From NCBI GenBank assembly GCA_958410215.1, contig CATYOF010000016.1, positions 1 through 53,604 on the forward strand: a stretch of 53,604 bases of DNA, read 5' to 3'. This document shows positions 16,567-25,929 of the stretch, one piece after another; the stretch's first letter is position 1, and each line of letters opens with the position of its first letter. The notes beneath the pieces are model-generated. The model worked only from the letters and a program-made list of their open reading frames with translations, had not been told where the DNA came from and made no database searches. This DNA is from an uncultured Cryptobacterium sp. Its GTDB lineage: Bacteria; Actinomycetota; Coriobacteriia; Coriobacteriales; Eggerthellaceae. The translations under genes and the position numbers were made by a program.

Positions 16567-17775
16567 TTAGCGTTTATTAAATGGAATCAGTGTTGCAGGC
16601 ATAGATCCTTCAATAACAAGCTTGGGTTCCCCTTCCATTAAGGGCTCGAAATAGGCAAGTGCCTCTTCGGTAATTCCCTGATAGTTTGGCAAAATCCATT
16701 CTTTCGGGAAATGCTTTACCACATTGGCAAATTTACTCGCAGGGCCTGCAAAATACTGGGCATTATAATTACCTGCTTCATCACGTGCGCGCTTTACGCC
16801 CACCACTTGCGCCGTAAATGCCGGATTACCACTGCGCATATGAGCACTCATTCCCAATTCGTAGGCTTCAGTTACATCTACCATGCTTTGTGCAAAGTTA
16901 CTTGAACGAGCAGCGCGTGATAAGTCTTGCACAATACCGCGCGGCACAATTCCCGCATCAATAATCATCTGCTTTATAACAGCGCCTGCACCGCCCAATA
17001 CAGCATGAGCGAATCCATCATGAGCGGTTTCTCCCGCAGAAACATACGCACCATTCGCATAATGAGCGCCTTCGCTTACCACAATGTAGCACTCCCCTTT
17101 TTCGTCAAACTTTTTCTGCACTTCAGCAAGAAACGCCTGTTTGTCGAAGTCTACTTCGGGAAGAACTAACAAATCAACGTTGCCCGAAACACAACAGCTA
17201 GCCGCAAGCCAACCCGCATCACGTCCCATGGTTTCCAGTACAAATACTTCAGGACGGGTATAAGCGGCATAGTCTAAATAAGTTGCATGCGTAATTTGAG
17301 CCGCAATTTTAGCCGCGCTAGGAAAACCGGGGCAATGATCCACTGGCACTAAATCATTGTCTACCGTTTTAGGAATACCAATAAAACGCTGAGATACCCC
17401 ATGCTGGGAAGCCCACTCGGAAAGCGCGTCAACCGTATCCATGGAATCATTTCCACCGATATAGAACATTACTTCAATATCATGCTCGTGCATAACTTCT
17501 AGTAACCGCTCGAAATCAGCATCATTACCGCGCTTTAACTTATAGCGACAAGTACCGAGTGCTGAAGATGGAGTTTGCTTTAAAAGATCAATTTCATGAC
17601 CCGACAAATTGGTAAGGTCGTACAGATTCCCCTGAAGAACCCCTTCGATGCCGTATAAGCCCCCGTAAACTTTCTCATACAGTGGGTTTAATTGATTCGC
17701 GCGAATAACGCCTGCCAAACTTGCATTAATTACCGCCGTTGGTCCACCCGATTGAGCTACAAGACAATTCCCCAT
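16567..17775 (-). CDS. pfp: Phosphofructokinase, pyrophosphate-dependent type
   Basis: This 6-phosphofructokinase, 402 residues from ATG 17775 with AGGAGGGG upstream, makes fructose 1,6-bisphosphate in glycolysis. The two diagnostic places favour pyrophosphate as donor: GGNDS, with aspartate where ATP enzymes have glycine, and PKTVDND, with lysine where ATP enzymes have PGTIDND. Other family elements are QSGGPTAVINAS at the N-terminus, ETMGRDAGWLAAS and a long C-terminal half. A pyrophosphate enzyme would make the step reversible and save ATP, common in anaerobes. A frame extending to 17826 lacks a ribosome site. The donor assignment is from residues, not from measurement. Confidence 0.9.
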   Translation of the reverse strand: MGNCLVAQSGGPTAVINASLAGVIRANQLNPLYEKVYGGLYGIEGVLQGNLYDLTNLSGHEIDLLKQTPSSALGTCRYKLKRGNDADFERLLEVMHEHDIEVMFYIGGNDSMDTVDALSEWASQHGVSQRFIGIPKTVDNDLVPVDHCPGFPSAAKIAAQITHATYLDYAAYTRPEVFVLETMGRDAGWLAASCCVSGNVDLLVLPEVDFDKQAFLAEVQKKFDEKGECYIVVSEGAHYANGAYVSAGETAHDGFAHAVLGGAGAVIKQMIIDAGIVPRGIVQDLSRAARSSNFAQSMVDVTEAYELGMSAHMRSGNPAFTAQVVGVKRARDEAGNYNAQYFAGPASKFANVVKHFPKEWILPNYQGITEEALAYFEPLMEGEPKLVIEGSMPATLIPFNKR

Positions 17776-17985
17776 AACAACCCCTCCTGCCAAAACAATC
17801 ACAAAAGTCTTATGCCAACCATTCATGCGCTTGCTAGCCGCAAAATGCCCAGCAACTCAGCGTCAAACATTCAAGCGTTTCAGCTTCCCGCCGCTTGGCT
17901 TACACACCAAACACAAGACATTCTTTCTCGCAATTACCACTCCAAAGCATTGCCTTAAAAAACTTCTCTTTTTATAATAGTCGTT

Positions 17986-19287
17986 TTAACTCGAAGTATG
18001 AGACATCTGTGCATTATTAATACGGGTCGAATCATCAGGAGTAATAGTCATGCTCTGGAATCGGTTTTCCATAAACTCATTATCGAAATGTTGAGCGAAG
18101 AACTGTTCAACCGGCGCAGTTTCGGGAACATGGGAAACGCGTTGGAACCAACAATCAAGCGCCATTAAGGTCATTGCACCATTAACCAACATAAGTGCAG
18201 CACAAATCGTAGTAAAGGAGTAGCGAATTTTCCAAGGAATCATATTGATTAGCTTAAGCATGTTAGGCAACAGAAGCTTAATCCACACAAGACCAAGCAA
18301 ACCCCACGCAACCATAAACGGCGTGGCAGTTCTGCCACCAGCAAGCATTGCAATAGGATCAGGGATGCCGAAAATAGTCATACCAGAATAATCCCAAGCA
18401 ACCGCACCAAAAGCAGTCTGCATAAACCAACTTACAAAGTATTCAAACAAACCACCAATAACTGCAGAAACGAGAAAGATAAGAGCGAAGTTTTTCTTGT
18501 AAAAGCGATTAAGGGCTATAGTCATAAACACCGCACCAAACCCATAAATGGGTGAAAACGGTCCAAACAGCATTCCAGCACGATCTTGATATACACCCGG
18601 ATCAACAATCACCATATGATGTACCGTTTCGATCAGTAAGCCCAAAACACTACACACCACAAAAACCCAAAACAAGTTAAAGAAGTTAAGTTCTATGTAG
18701 CCTTTTCCTTCAGGATCACGGCCAAGGGTGCCCTGTTCAATTGCCTCGCGATCTTCCATGCTGCGCAGTTTGCGTTTGAGCTCACGTTCTTCGAGTAACG
18801 AAGGATCTACCGTAACAGAAATAACCAACAAAATAAGCAACTGAATTGCTGGGGCTATAAGATGCTCTCCCAACCCCTGCAGCATAATATCAAGCAGAAT
18901 ACGCAAAATGGTCATAACAATAAGCACATACGACCAGCGCGCTGCATTACGACGATGATTTCTTAAAAGTGAAATGCCGAACCCAATAAGAAAACCCGCA
19001 TTCACCATAATAACGATAAAGGAAGTTACCGACAGTACGGTAGCAAGCGTTGGGTCTGAACTGATACTGATAAGGTCGGGACGATAAAACAACGCCCACG
19101 CAACCATACCTACAAACAATATTCCTATCGGGATAGTTACAACGCCATCAACAATACAAAGAACACCGTAAACCTTCATAAGAAGCGGTGTTTTCTTCTT
19201 TTCTTCCGAAGAAGGAATACGAGGATCAAGATCGTTTTCTGGCGGTTCATTATTTGAAAGAGATTTCGCAGCTGATGCGCTATCCAT
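17986..19287 (-). CDS. PF06541-type putative ABC transporter permease
   Basis: The product, 433 residues from ATG 19287 (GAAGGG six bases upstream), has an acidic cytosolic N-terminus, four or five membrane segments, a charged central linker (LLEERELKRKLRSMEDREAIEQ, about residues 170-200), then the conserved membrane domain beginning FFNLFWVFVVCSVLGLLIETVHH and containing GMLFGPFSPIYGFGA and AVAWDYS. That second half is the PF06541 family, annotated as ABC-transporter type permease, although members are usually found without an ATPase and their function is unknown. Starts at 19350 or 19320 lack ribosome sites. It lies upstream of the phosphofructokinase gene with 210 bases between, so separate transcription is likely. 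Confidence 0.75.
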   Translation of the reverse strand: MDSASAAKSLSNNEPPENDLDPRIPSSEEKKKTPLLMKVYGVLCIVDGVVTIPIGILFVGMVAWALFYRPDLISISSDPTLATVLSVTSFIVIMVNAGFLIGFGISLLRNHRRNAARWSYVLIVMTILRILLDIMLQGLGEHLIAPAIQLLILLVISVTVDPSLLEERELKRKLRSMEDREAIEQGTLGRDPEGKGYIELNFFNLFWVFVVCSVLGLLIETVHHMVIVDPGVYQDRAGMLFGPFSPIYGFGAVFMTIALNRFYKKNFALIFLVSAVIGGLFEYFVSWFMQTAFGAVAWDYSGMTIFGIPDPIAMLAGGRTATPFMVAWGLLGLVWIKLLLPNMLKLINMIPWKIRYSFTTICAALMLVNGAMTLMALDCWFQRVSHVPETAPVEQFFAQHFDNEFMENRFQSMTITPDDSTRINNAQMSHTSS

Positions 19288-19502
19288 ACCAGGCCCTTCT
19301 GTTTCTTCTAACCAATTCATTATCGTGCATTGATCGTGTATATGGCACACTTCAAATCATACGTTGCTCGAATTTATAGTACACATTTGCTTGTATTATT
19401 TAAGGGATGAAATACGAAACGATTCGCACCATCTTCGCATCATCATATCTGTTTACCTGTGCCTTTACGCTACCATGACAAAGAAGAAAGAAAACCGTAA
19501 AC

Positions 19503-19533
19503 AAAAAAAGTGCGCCCTTTACAGAGCGCACTT
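19503..19533 (-). terminator. Terminator of the SDR gene
   Basis: AAGTGCGC (19508-19515) and GCGCACTT (19526-19533) form a perfect stem with a 10-base loop. On the minus strand it runs straight into seven T residues. This is a classic intrinsic terminator 149 bases after the SDR stop. Confidence 0.8.
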
Positions 19534-19596
19534 CAAGAGAAGAGATGTTTGGGTATCTAGCCACTCAAGCACGTGTCTTTTGGAGAGCCGAACCTC

Positions 19597-19622
19597 CAAG
19601 ATCTTTCAAGATCTTCCAAGAT
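19597..19622. repeat. Three short tandem units of CAAGATCTT
   Basis: CAAGATCTTT, CAAGATCTTC and CAAGATGCC follow each other without gaps. Each contains all or part of the palindrome AAGATCTT. It lies in the 3' untranslated part of the SDR transcript. Function unknown. Confidence 0.5.
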
Positions 19623-19681
19623 GCCATTTAAGCGCTTGCCTTCCGGAATGCCACAGGTAAAAGCAGCTTATTGTTGCTTAA

Positions 19682-20440
19682 CTAAGCAAGAACAAAACCG
19701 CCATTAGGTGAAATAACCTGACCAGTTAAATAAGGTGCCGTCAAAATGTAGCCTAGTGCACCTGCAATATCGGAAGGATCACCAATGTAACCCTGCGGAA
19801 TAGTGGCAGCCAAGGCGTTTAATTCATCTTGATTAACACCACGAAGCATGTCGGTCATAATCATACCCGGAGCAATGGCGTTTACTCGAACACCCTGGGC
19901 GGCATACTCAAGTGCCAGAGCACGAGTATAGCCAATAACGCCCGCCTTGGAAGCGCAGTAGTCGGCCTGATTAATAACGCCCGTTAAGCCACCAACCGAA
20001 CTCGTAGATACGATGTTGCACTGATTTTCCTTAGTATCGGAATGATTGATCATATAAGGAAGAACCAAATGAGTCATATGCATACCAGAAAGCAAATTGA
20101 TATTAATAACGTTTTCATACGCTGCAGGCTCAATATCAATCCAATTACAATTGTTAGTAACACCAGCGTTGTTTACTAACGCATCAATCTTGTCACCAAA
20201 ATGTTCAACCGTTGCATCAACCAAAGCCTTACAGCCTTCAAAGGATCCCACGTCGGCCTTAACAATGAGTGTGTCAGTTCCGTATTTTTCCTTCAGCTCT
20301 TCGGCAATTTCATCGCAGAACTTACGAGAAGAATCACTGCGATAATTAAGAGCAATGTTGTAACCTAATTCGCCAAGTTTACGAGACATTGCCGCACCAA
20401 GACCACGAGAACCGCCCGTAATAATTGCTACCTTTGCCAT
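19682..20440 (-). CDS. Short-chain dehydrogenase/reductase (FabG-like)
   Basis: This classical SDR has 252 residues. The NAD(P)-binding TGGSRGLGAA, the structural NNAG, the catalytic serine in STSSVGG, and YCASKAG with catalytic tyrosine and lysine are all present. The sequence is close to 3-oxoacyl-ACP reductases, but a lone copy away from fatty-acid genes could act on another keto or hydroxy substrate. It sits directly downstream of a MocR-type regulator in the same direction, and a 9-base motif (TTCAGGTCA) in its promoter region recurs as an inverted repeat in front of the regulator gene, so the regulator probably controls it. A strong terminator ends the unit. Confidence 0.88.
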   Translation of the reverse strand: MAKVAIITGGSRGLGAAMSRKLGELGYNIALNYRSDSSRKFCDEIAEELKEKYGTDTLIVKADVGSFEGCKALVDATVEHFGDKIDALVNNAGVTNNCNWIDIEPAAYENVININLLSGMHMTHLVLPYMINHSDTKENQCNIVSTSSVGGLTGVINQADYCASKAGVIGYTRALALEYAAQGVRVNAIAPGMIMTDMLRGVNQDELNALAATIPQGYIGDPSDIAGALGYILTAPYLTGQVISPNGGFVLA

Positions 20441-20561
20441 AGGTATCCTCCTTCACCACTTCGCGAACTCAATACAAACTGGTTCGCGTAATTTCTACTA
20501 GCGTGGCACCTATGGTATAAAGTGCTTGGTTGTATCAGTAGAATCACTTTGAAATAAAAAT

Positions 20562-20570
20562 TTCAGGTCA
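20562..20570. promoter_or_regulatory. Half-site upstream of the SDR gene shared with the MocR promoter
   Basis: TTCAGGTCA at 20562-20570 is identical to the left arm of the inverted repeat at 22096-22125 upstream of the MocR gene. It lies 122 bases before the SDR start. No second arm is clear here. Confidence 0.4.
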
Positions 20571-20599
20571 GTTGCAATACCTTTGAAGCAAATTTGAAG

Positions 20600-22015
20600 C
20601 TAAGCGTTGACAATATCTTCCGCAAATACATGCTCCAATAACCCCACCGCTACCTCAACTTGATCTGGTTCGATACTGGCAAAATTAATGACTACATAAT
20701 GGGCCGATTGAACGGTAGGATACACGCAATAGTCGGAAAGCATGGCAATATGCATACCTAAGCGCTGTGCTTTAGCTGCTATTTCTTCATCACTTAATTG
20801 AGAATCAACTGACAAAATAAGATGTGTTCCCACCTTGATATGCTGCACACTTCCTATTTTCATAAGGGCAGATTGTTCAAGAGCTTCGATCACTGCTTTG
20901 CGCTGTTTGTTGTAATAGCGCCGCAAACGATTGATATGACGCTCAAAGTATCCACCTGCTATAAATCTTGCAAGAGCATCCTGTTCAAAACTAGAGACCG
21001 TGCAAGAATAAAAACTTAATTGTCGCGTGTATAATTCCATTAAAGACTTAGGCAAAACCATATACGAAATACGCAGCGAAGGCACGAGTGTTTTAGAAAA
21101 GGTATTTAAATAAATTACTTTCTGATTTACATCCTGCGTAAAAAGCGACGGCTGGGATCGCCCACTAAAACGAAGTTCCGAATCATAATCGTCTTCAATA
21201 ATATAGCGCCTGGGATCCTTGCTTACCCATTCCAACAAGGCCCGACGACGATCCGAAGACATTTCAATACCAAGCGGAAAGTGATTAGCAGGAGAAACAT
21301 GCACCACTTTAGCGGGACTTTTAGTAAGTGCGTCTACAAGAATTCCCTCTTCATCAAGGGGAAGATACTCCCATAAGGTACCCATATTGCGCGAAATATC
21401 AGCAAGCTTTTTATATCCGGGGTCACCTATAGCAATTACCGAACGAGATCCAAACAACTGCAATAAACGACTGTAAAGATATTCGGTACCTGCACCAATA
21501 ACAATATGATCAGGAGAAGTATAAATGCCCTTAAATTCATACAGATATTGAGCAATAGCTTCTCGTAAACTAGTCAACCCATTAAAAGGCACCGTTTCGA
21601 ACAGCGCTTCATTTCCTTCCGATAAGCTTCGACGCATAATGCGTAACCAGGTATCACGAGGAAAGAGATTCAAACTACAGCGATTAGCCTTAAAGTCTAT
21701 AGCAGGAGTTTGCCACGCATCATCTTCTTCATCAGTAGCAATGGCAAAAGGGCTAATATGCACCACCCCTTTAGGTGAAGGAGCAACATAAAACCCACTA
21801 CCTTTTCGAGCTTGCACATACCCTTCGCTTACCAACAAATCATACGCCTGCTCTACAGTACTTACACTTACTGAAAGGTGTTGAGCTAACGCACGTTTTG
21901 AAGGAAGCTTGGAACCAGGAAGTAGCATGCCTCTTCTTATATCACCACGAATGCAACGATAAAGATATTCGTATTTTGAAAAACGATCACGTTGTTCCAT
22001 ATCGTAGGTAATCAT
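20600..22015 (-). CDS. MocR/PdxR-type GntR regulator with aminotransferase domain
   Basis: The 471-residue product has a GntR winged helix at the N-terminus (GSKLPSKRALAQHLSVSVSTVEQAYDLLVSEGYV) joined by a linker to a fold-I aminotransferase-like domain containing YIIEDDYDSELRF and the PLP lysine in NTFSKTLVPSLRISYM. MocR proteins use PLP or a PLP adduct to sense an amine, amino acid or vitamin B6 state. There are no pdxS/pdxT genes nearby; the SDR gene downstream is the natural target. The start is supported by an AGGGGG site. An inverted repeat with 9-base arms at 22096-22125 lies 80 bases upstream and is probably its own operator. Confidence 0.9.
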   Translation of the reverse strand: MITYDMEQRDRFSKYEYLYRCIRGDIRRGMLLPGSKLPSKRALAQHLSVSVSTVEQAYDLLVSEGYVQARKGSGFYVAPSPKGVVHISPFAIATDEEDDAWQTPAIDFKANRCSLNLFPRDTWLRIMRRSLSEGNEALFETVPFNGLTSLREAIAQYLYEFKGIYTSPDHIVIGAGTEYLYSRLLQLFGSRSVIAIGDPGYKKLADISRNMGTLWEYLPLDEEGILVDALTKSPAKVVHVSPANHFPLGIEMSSDRRRALLEWVSKDPRRYIIEDDYDSELRFSGRSQPSLFTQDVNQKVIYLNTFSKTLVPSLRISYMVLPKSLMELYTRQLSFYSCTVSSFEQDALARFIAGGYFERHINRLRRYYNKQRKAVIEALEQSALMKIGSVQHIKVGTHLILSVDSQLSDEEIAAKAQRLGMHIAMLSDYCVYPTVQSAHYVVINFASIEPDQVEVAVGLLEHVFAEDIVNA

Positions 22016-22095
22016 AGTGACGACCCCCTATTAAATATGTCAACATATTGGTTAACTAAGTTACTTGTTTATTTATGTTATTATCATTACACATT

Positions 22096-22125
22096 TTCAG
22101 GTCAATTCTAAAAAACTGACCTGAA
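22096..22125. promoter_or_regulatory. Inverted repeat, probable MocR operator
   Basis: TTCAGGTCA (22096-22104) and TGACCTGAA (22117-22125) are perfect inverted arms with centres 21 bases apart, two helical turns. The same 9-mer recurs upstream of the SDR gene. Confidence 0.55.
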
Positions 22126-22163
22126 TTAGGTGAAAGTATCCACTTTTCTTGATGAATTCGCAC

Positions 22164-22196
22164 AAAAAAGAAGCCCGACACCAAAAGGCATCGGGC
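22164..22196 (-). terminator. Terminator of nrdD
   Basis: On the minus strand a 10-base-pair stem (22187-22196 with 22173-22182, including two G-U pairs) closes a TTTT loop and is followed by TTCTTTTTT. It begins 49 bases after the nrdD stop. The G-U pairs form only in the minus-strand RNA. Confidence 0.8.
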
Positions 22197-22245
22197 AAAC
22201 GGTTCCTTCATTGTTTTGAACGGCTGAAACTGTACGAGCACTCCT

Positions 22246-24816
22246 TTACTTCCATGAAGCACTCATCAACTGAGAAATTTCTTTAAGTACCGCTGTGGCA
22301 CCGGCTGTAACTTCCACTTCGCCAACTGCTAACACTCGAAGCAAGGTAGGAGCTTGCATCAAATTATATTTTTCAATAAGCTCCCTGTTTTCTTCGGCAT
22401 ACAACATGGTGTACTCAATTCCTGCCTTATTAAGCTGAGCTGCCGCAAAATGACAATTCGGGCAGGTGTGAGTTGCTACCAGGTAAAGACCAGGCGTAAG
22501 AGTCTCTTTCGTCAACGGAATTTCTACTTCAGTAAGACCACCGGTTACCTCTGAAGTCTCTGTCTTGGTAGGATCATCGTCCACCAAAATTTCCACCTCA
22601 GCCGTCTTCACTACGGAAGCTGTTTCGCCCTCCCTTACCTCTTGCACATCCAGTGGTTTCGTACCAAGGTTGGTCGGAACCGCCGATGCTGCACGAGCGG
22701 TTTGCTCTACCACCGATGCAAAGGCGGCGCTACTTTTAGCAAACTTTGATGCCTGAATATCGTATACTTTGCGGTCTTCAAATTCTTGCGCTTTGCCATC
22801 GTTCCAATTCTGCACCGGACGATAATAGCCCGTGATGCGACTATATACTTCAGTTTTTTCATGGCAGCAAGGGCATTCGTATACTTCCCCTGCAATATAG
22901 CCGTGGTTCTTGCATACTGAATACGTAGGCGAAATAGTGTAATACGGCAATTTGTAGTTTTCCGCAATCTTTCGAACAAGCGTTGCTGCAGCCTTCCAAT
23001 CAGGCAACTTTTCACCCAAAAATGCATGGAACACAGTGCCGGAAGTGTAGAGCGTTTGTAATTCGTCCTGAACATCCAACGCACTAAAAATGTCTTCCGT
23101 GTAGCCAACGGGCAAATGGGAACTATTCGTGTAGTACGGCGTGCCATTTTCGTTTGCCGTAATAATGTTAGGGAATGCTTCCTTATCATGCTTAGCAAAA
23201 CGATAGGTCGTAGATTCCGCAGGAGTTGCTTCTAGGTTATACAGATCGCCGTACTGTTCCTGGTAGTCACTTAACCGCTCACGCATGTGATTCAAAACAT
23301 CTTTAGTGAACTGCTGTGCTTCTGCCTGTGTTAAATCTTCGCGCAACCATTTTGCATTTAAGCAGGCTTCATTCATGCCAACCAGGCCAATCGTACTGAA
23401 GTGATTATCAAACGTGCCCAAATAGCGCTTGGTATAAGGATATAAACCAGCTTCCAAGAACTTCGTTATTACGGTGCGCTTAGTTTTTAATGAACGCGCT
23501 GCTAGGTCCATTAAATGATCGAGGCGAGCATAGAAATCTGCTTCATTTTCCGCCTGATACGCAATGCGGGGCATATTGATGGTAACAACACCCACCGACC
23601 CGGTAGATTCACCGCTGCCAAAGAACCCGCCCGACTTCTTACGAAGTTCACGCAAATCAAGACGTAAACGACAGCACATAGAGCGAACATCGGATGGCTC
23701 CATGTCAGAATTAATGTAGTTACTAAAGTAAGGAGTACCATACTTAGAGGTCATTTCAAACAAAAGCTTGTTGTTTTCCGTTTCAGACCAATCAAAATCA
23801 CTCGTAATAGAATAGGTGGGAATGGGATACTGGAAGCCGCGCCCGTTCGCATCGCCTTCAATCATAATTTCGATAAAGGCCTTATTCACCATATCCATTT
23901 CATGCTGGCAATCACCATACGTAAAGCCTTGCTCCACACCACCTACGATTGCAGGCTGATCCTTCAAATCAGGCGGACATACCCAATCGAGCGTAATGTT
24001 TGAGAAAGGGGCCTGAGTACCCCAACGGCTAGGCGTGTTTACTCCAAACACAAACGACTCAATACATTGTTTTACTTCTTTGTACGTTAAGTTATCCGTG
24101 CGAACAAAGGGCGCCAAATACGTATCAAAACTAGAAAAAGCCTGCGCGCCAGCCCATTCGTTTTGCATAATGCCCAAGAAGTTCACCATCTGGTTGCAAA
24201 GGCTCGAAAGATGACTGGCAGGCTTCGAGGTAACCTTACCCGGAATACCACCCAAGCCTTCTTGGATAAGCTGCTTGAGTGACCAACCAGCACAATAGCC
24301 CGTAAGCATAGACAAATCATGAATATGGATTTCAGCATTACGATGAGCGTCAGCAATTTCGCGATCATAGACTTCAGAAAGCCAATAATTTGCCGTAATA
24401 GCACCAGAGTTAGACAAAATTAAACCGCCAACTGAATAGGTAACAGTTGAATTTTCCTTAACGCGCCAGTCTTCCACCTTAAGATAACTATCAACCAAAG
24501 CTTTGTAGTCCAAAAGAGTTGCTTTGGCGTTACGCACATTTTCACGCTGCTTGCGATAAAGAATGTAAGCTTTTGCCACATCTGCATAACCAGCGGTAGA
24601 AAGAACCTCTTCTACACTATCCTGAATATCTTCAACCGTAATAATGCCGTCCTTAACCTTCGGCTCAAAATGAGCTGTTACGTTAAGCCCCAACAAATCG
24701 ATAGTGGAAGGATGATACTGTTTTTCAAGTGCATCGAATGCCTTAGAAATCGCAGCGGTAATTTTAGTAACGTCACATTCGGCAATTTTGCCATCGCGTT
24801 TTTGAACCCGGTACAT
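22246..24816 (-). CDS. nrdD: Anaerobic ribonucleoside-triphosphate reductase with C-terminal redoxin-like domain
   Basis: This class III ribonucleotide reductase of 856 residues makes deoxynucleotides without oxygen. Residues 1-95 are an ATP-cone (MYRVQKRDGKIAECDVTKITAAI) that senses ATP/dATP. The catalytic barrel follows, then a zinc site (CKNHGY with CPCC) and the glycyl-radical loop RITGYYRP with glycine about 663. After the normal end of NrdD there is a linker and an extra domain of about 85 residues with CPNC (cysteines about 785 and 788) and APTLLRV, resembling glutaredoxin or thioredoxin. That domain could re-reduce the active-site cysteines in place of formate. The gene is divergent from the activase gene across an NrdR-type box. 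Confidence 0.95.
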   Translation of the reverse strand: MYRVQKRDGKIAECDVTKITAAISKAFDALEKQYHPSTIDLLGLNVTAHFEPKVKDGIITVEDIQDSVEEVLSTAGYADVAKAYILYRKQRENVRNAKATLLDYKALVDSYLKVEDWRVKENSTVTYSVGGLILSNSGAITANYWLSEVYDREIADAHRNAEIHIHDLSMLTGYCAGWSLKQLIQEGLGGIPGKVTSKPASHLSSLCNQMVNFLGIMQNEWAGAQAFSSFDTYLAPFVRTDNLTYKEVKQCIESFVFGVNTPSRWGTQAPFSNITLDWVCPPDLKDQPAIVGGVEQGFTYGDCQHEMDMVNKAFIEIMIEGDANGRGFQYPIPTYSITSDFDWSETENNKLLFEMTSKYGTPYFSNYINSDMEPSDVRSMCCRLRLDLRELRKKSGGFFGSGESTGSVGVVTINMPRIAYQAENEADFYARLDHLMDLAARSLKTKRTVITKFLEAGLYPYTKRYLGTFDNHFSTIGLVGMNEACLNAKWLREDLTQAEAQQFTKDVLNHMRERLSDYQEQYGDLYNLEATPAESTTYRFAKHDKEAFPNIITANENGTPYYTNSSHLPVGYTEDIFSALDVQDELQTLYTSGTVFHAFLGEKLPDWKAAATLVRKIAENYKLPYYTISPTYSVCKNHGYIAGEVYECPCCHEKTEVYSRITGYYRPVQNWNDGKAQEFEDRKVYDIQASKFAKSSAAFASVVEQTARAASAVPTNLGTKPLDVQEVREGETASVVKTAEVEILVDDDPTKTETSEVTGGLTEVEIPLTKETLTPGLYLVATHTCPNCHFAAAQLNKAGIEYTMLYAEENRELIEKYNLMQAPTLLRVLAVGEVEVTAGATAVLKEISQLMSASWK

Positions 24817-24916
24817 ACTGCTCTCCTATGCTGAAGCGGTGCTTTCTGTTAGAAAACTTTTTCTTTAGGTGCTTCTAAACCTTACTCGCACGCCAGTATG
24901 CTCGCAATACACAAAT

Positions 24917-24963
24917 TGCAATATATAGGTATTCGGTAAAAGTTTAACCACAATATGTTGTGT
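24917..24963. promoter_or_regulatory. NrdR-type boxes between nrdD and nrdG
   Basis: CCACAATATGTTGTGT at 24948-24963 matches the NrdR consensus (acaCwAtATaTwGtgt) at 14 of 16 positions by eye. A weaker AT-rich copy lies about 31 bases to the left (24917-24932), the usual spacing. This suggests that both divergent genes are under NrdR and dATP control. Confidence 0.6.
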
Positions 24964-25087
24964 AAATAATGTTAATAAAAGATGAAATACGTTCGAGAAA
25001 AACTAGCCACCGAAAGTATTGAAGGGTTCACCAGTGTTTAGTGCGATTAACATTGTTCCGTCTTAAAACTGTGATACCATCCGCGCC

Positions 25088-25849
25088 ATGAAAATAGCTG
25101 GATTACAAAAACTTACCCTTTTGGACTATCCGGAAAAAACCGCAGCTACGGTATTTACCTACGGATGCAATTTCCGCTGCCCGTTTTGTCATAACGCCGA
25201 ATTGGTAACCGGTACAAAACCGGCAGTTTCATCGCAGCAATCTTCTCTTTTTATTTCCGAAGAAGATTTTTTTGCCTTTTTGGATAAACGCCACGGCTTG
25301 CTTGATGGCATCTGTATTACGGGTGGCGAACCCACCTTACAGCCCGACCTTACTGAATTTTGTGCGCGTATTAAAGCAAAAGGCTTCTTAATAAAGTTGG
25401 ACACCAATGGATCCAACCCGAAAGTTTTACGCGTGTTATTACAAGAAAACCTCGTTGACTATGTAGCGATGGACATAAAAAATAGCCCCGAAACCTACCA
25501 GAACACTATTGGGCTTACCGGCGATTGTGGCCACTTTACCTTAAAAGCGATCGAAGAAAGTATGGATCTTTTACTAGAAAGTACTATTCCCTTCGAATTC
25601 AGAACCACTGTTGTAGCACAACTACACTCAACTACTACCTTGCAGTCCTGCGCTCAATGGATCGCGCATCATGCTAAAAAGAACAACTACCCCATACAAA
25701 GCGTAGCTTGGTTTCTTCAACAATTTGTTGATTCAGATAACGTGCTAGCAGGCGAAGGGCATTTTACTTCCTGGAGCGAAAATGACTTGCAATCGCTCTT
25801 GCCTACTTTACAGGCAGTTTTACCCAAAACTGAACTTCGTGGCGTTTAA
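25088..25849 (+). CDS. nrdG: Anaerobic ribonucleotide reductase activating protein (radical SAM)
   Basis: This radical SAM protein of 253 residues has the cluster motif CNFRCPFC (CxxxCxxC) near residue 27 in MKIAGLQKLTLLDYPEKTAATVFTYGC, then ITGGEPTLQPDL as the SAM-binding GGE region. It uses S-adenosylmethionine and a [4Fe-4S] cluster to place the glycyl radical on NrdD. The KLTLLDYP opening and the length of about 250 residues match the longer activases of the NrdG2 type rather than the 155-residue E. coli form. It is divergent from nrdD with a 271-base promoter region containing an NrdR-like box. No ribosome site stands out before the ATG. Confidence 0.92.
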   Translation: MKIAGLQKLTLLDYPEKTAATVFTYGCNFRCPFCHNAELVTGTKPAVSSQQSSLFISEEDFFAFLDKRHGLLDGICITGGEPTLQPDLTEFCARIKAKGFLIKLDTNGSNPKVLRVLLQENLVDYVAMDIKNSPETYQNTIGLTGDCGHFTLKAIEESMDLLLESTIPFEFRTTVVAQLHSTTTLQSCAQWIAHHAKKNNYPIQSVAWFLQQFVDSDNVLAGEGHFTSWSENDLQSLLPTLQAVLPKTELRGV

Positions 25850-25929
25850 ATAATCCCAGTTAACTTAGCAAGCATAACTTAGTACCAGCTCTAAAATTGC
25901 CGATTACTAGCCCGCATGAACTTAGAAAG

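Larger units (their letters stand above)
19288..19681. other. Intergenic stretch with terminator and small repeats
   Basis: No supported gene; the open frame at 19364-19660 has no ribosome site and no recognisable sequence. The stretch holds the SDR terminator (19503-19533) and three near-identical 10-base units at 19597-19622. Confidence 0.55.

Noticed and set aside
19364..19660. 98-codon open frame in the gap between the PF06541 and SDR genes
   Set aside because: No ribosome site, runs through a minus-strand terminator and low-complexity KKK stretch; no recognisable protein.
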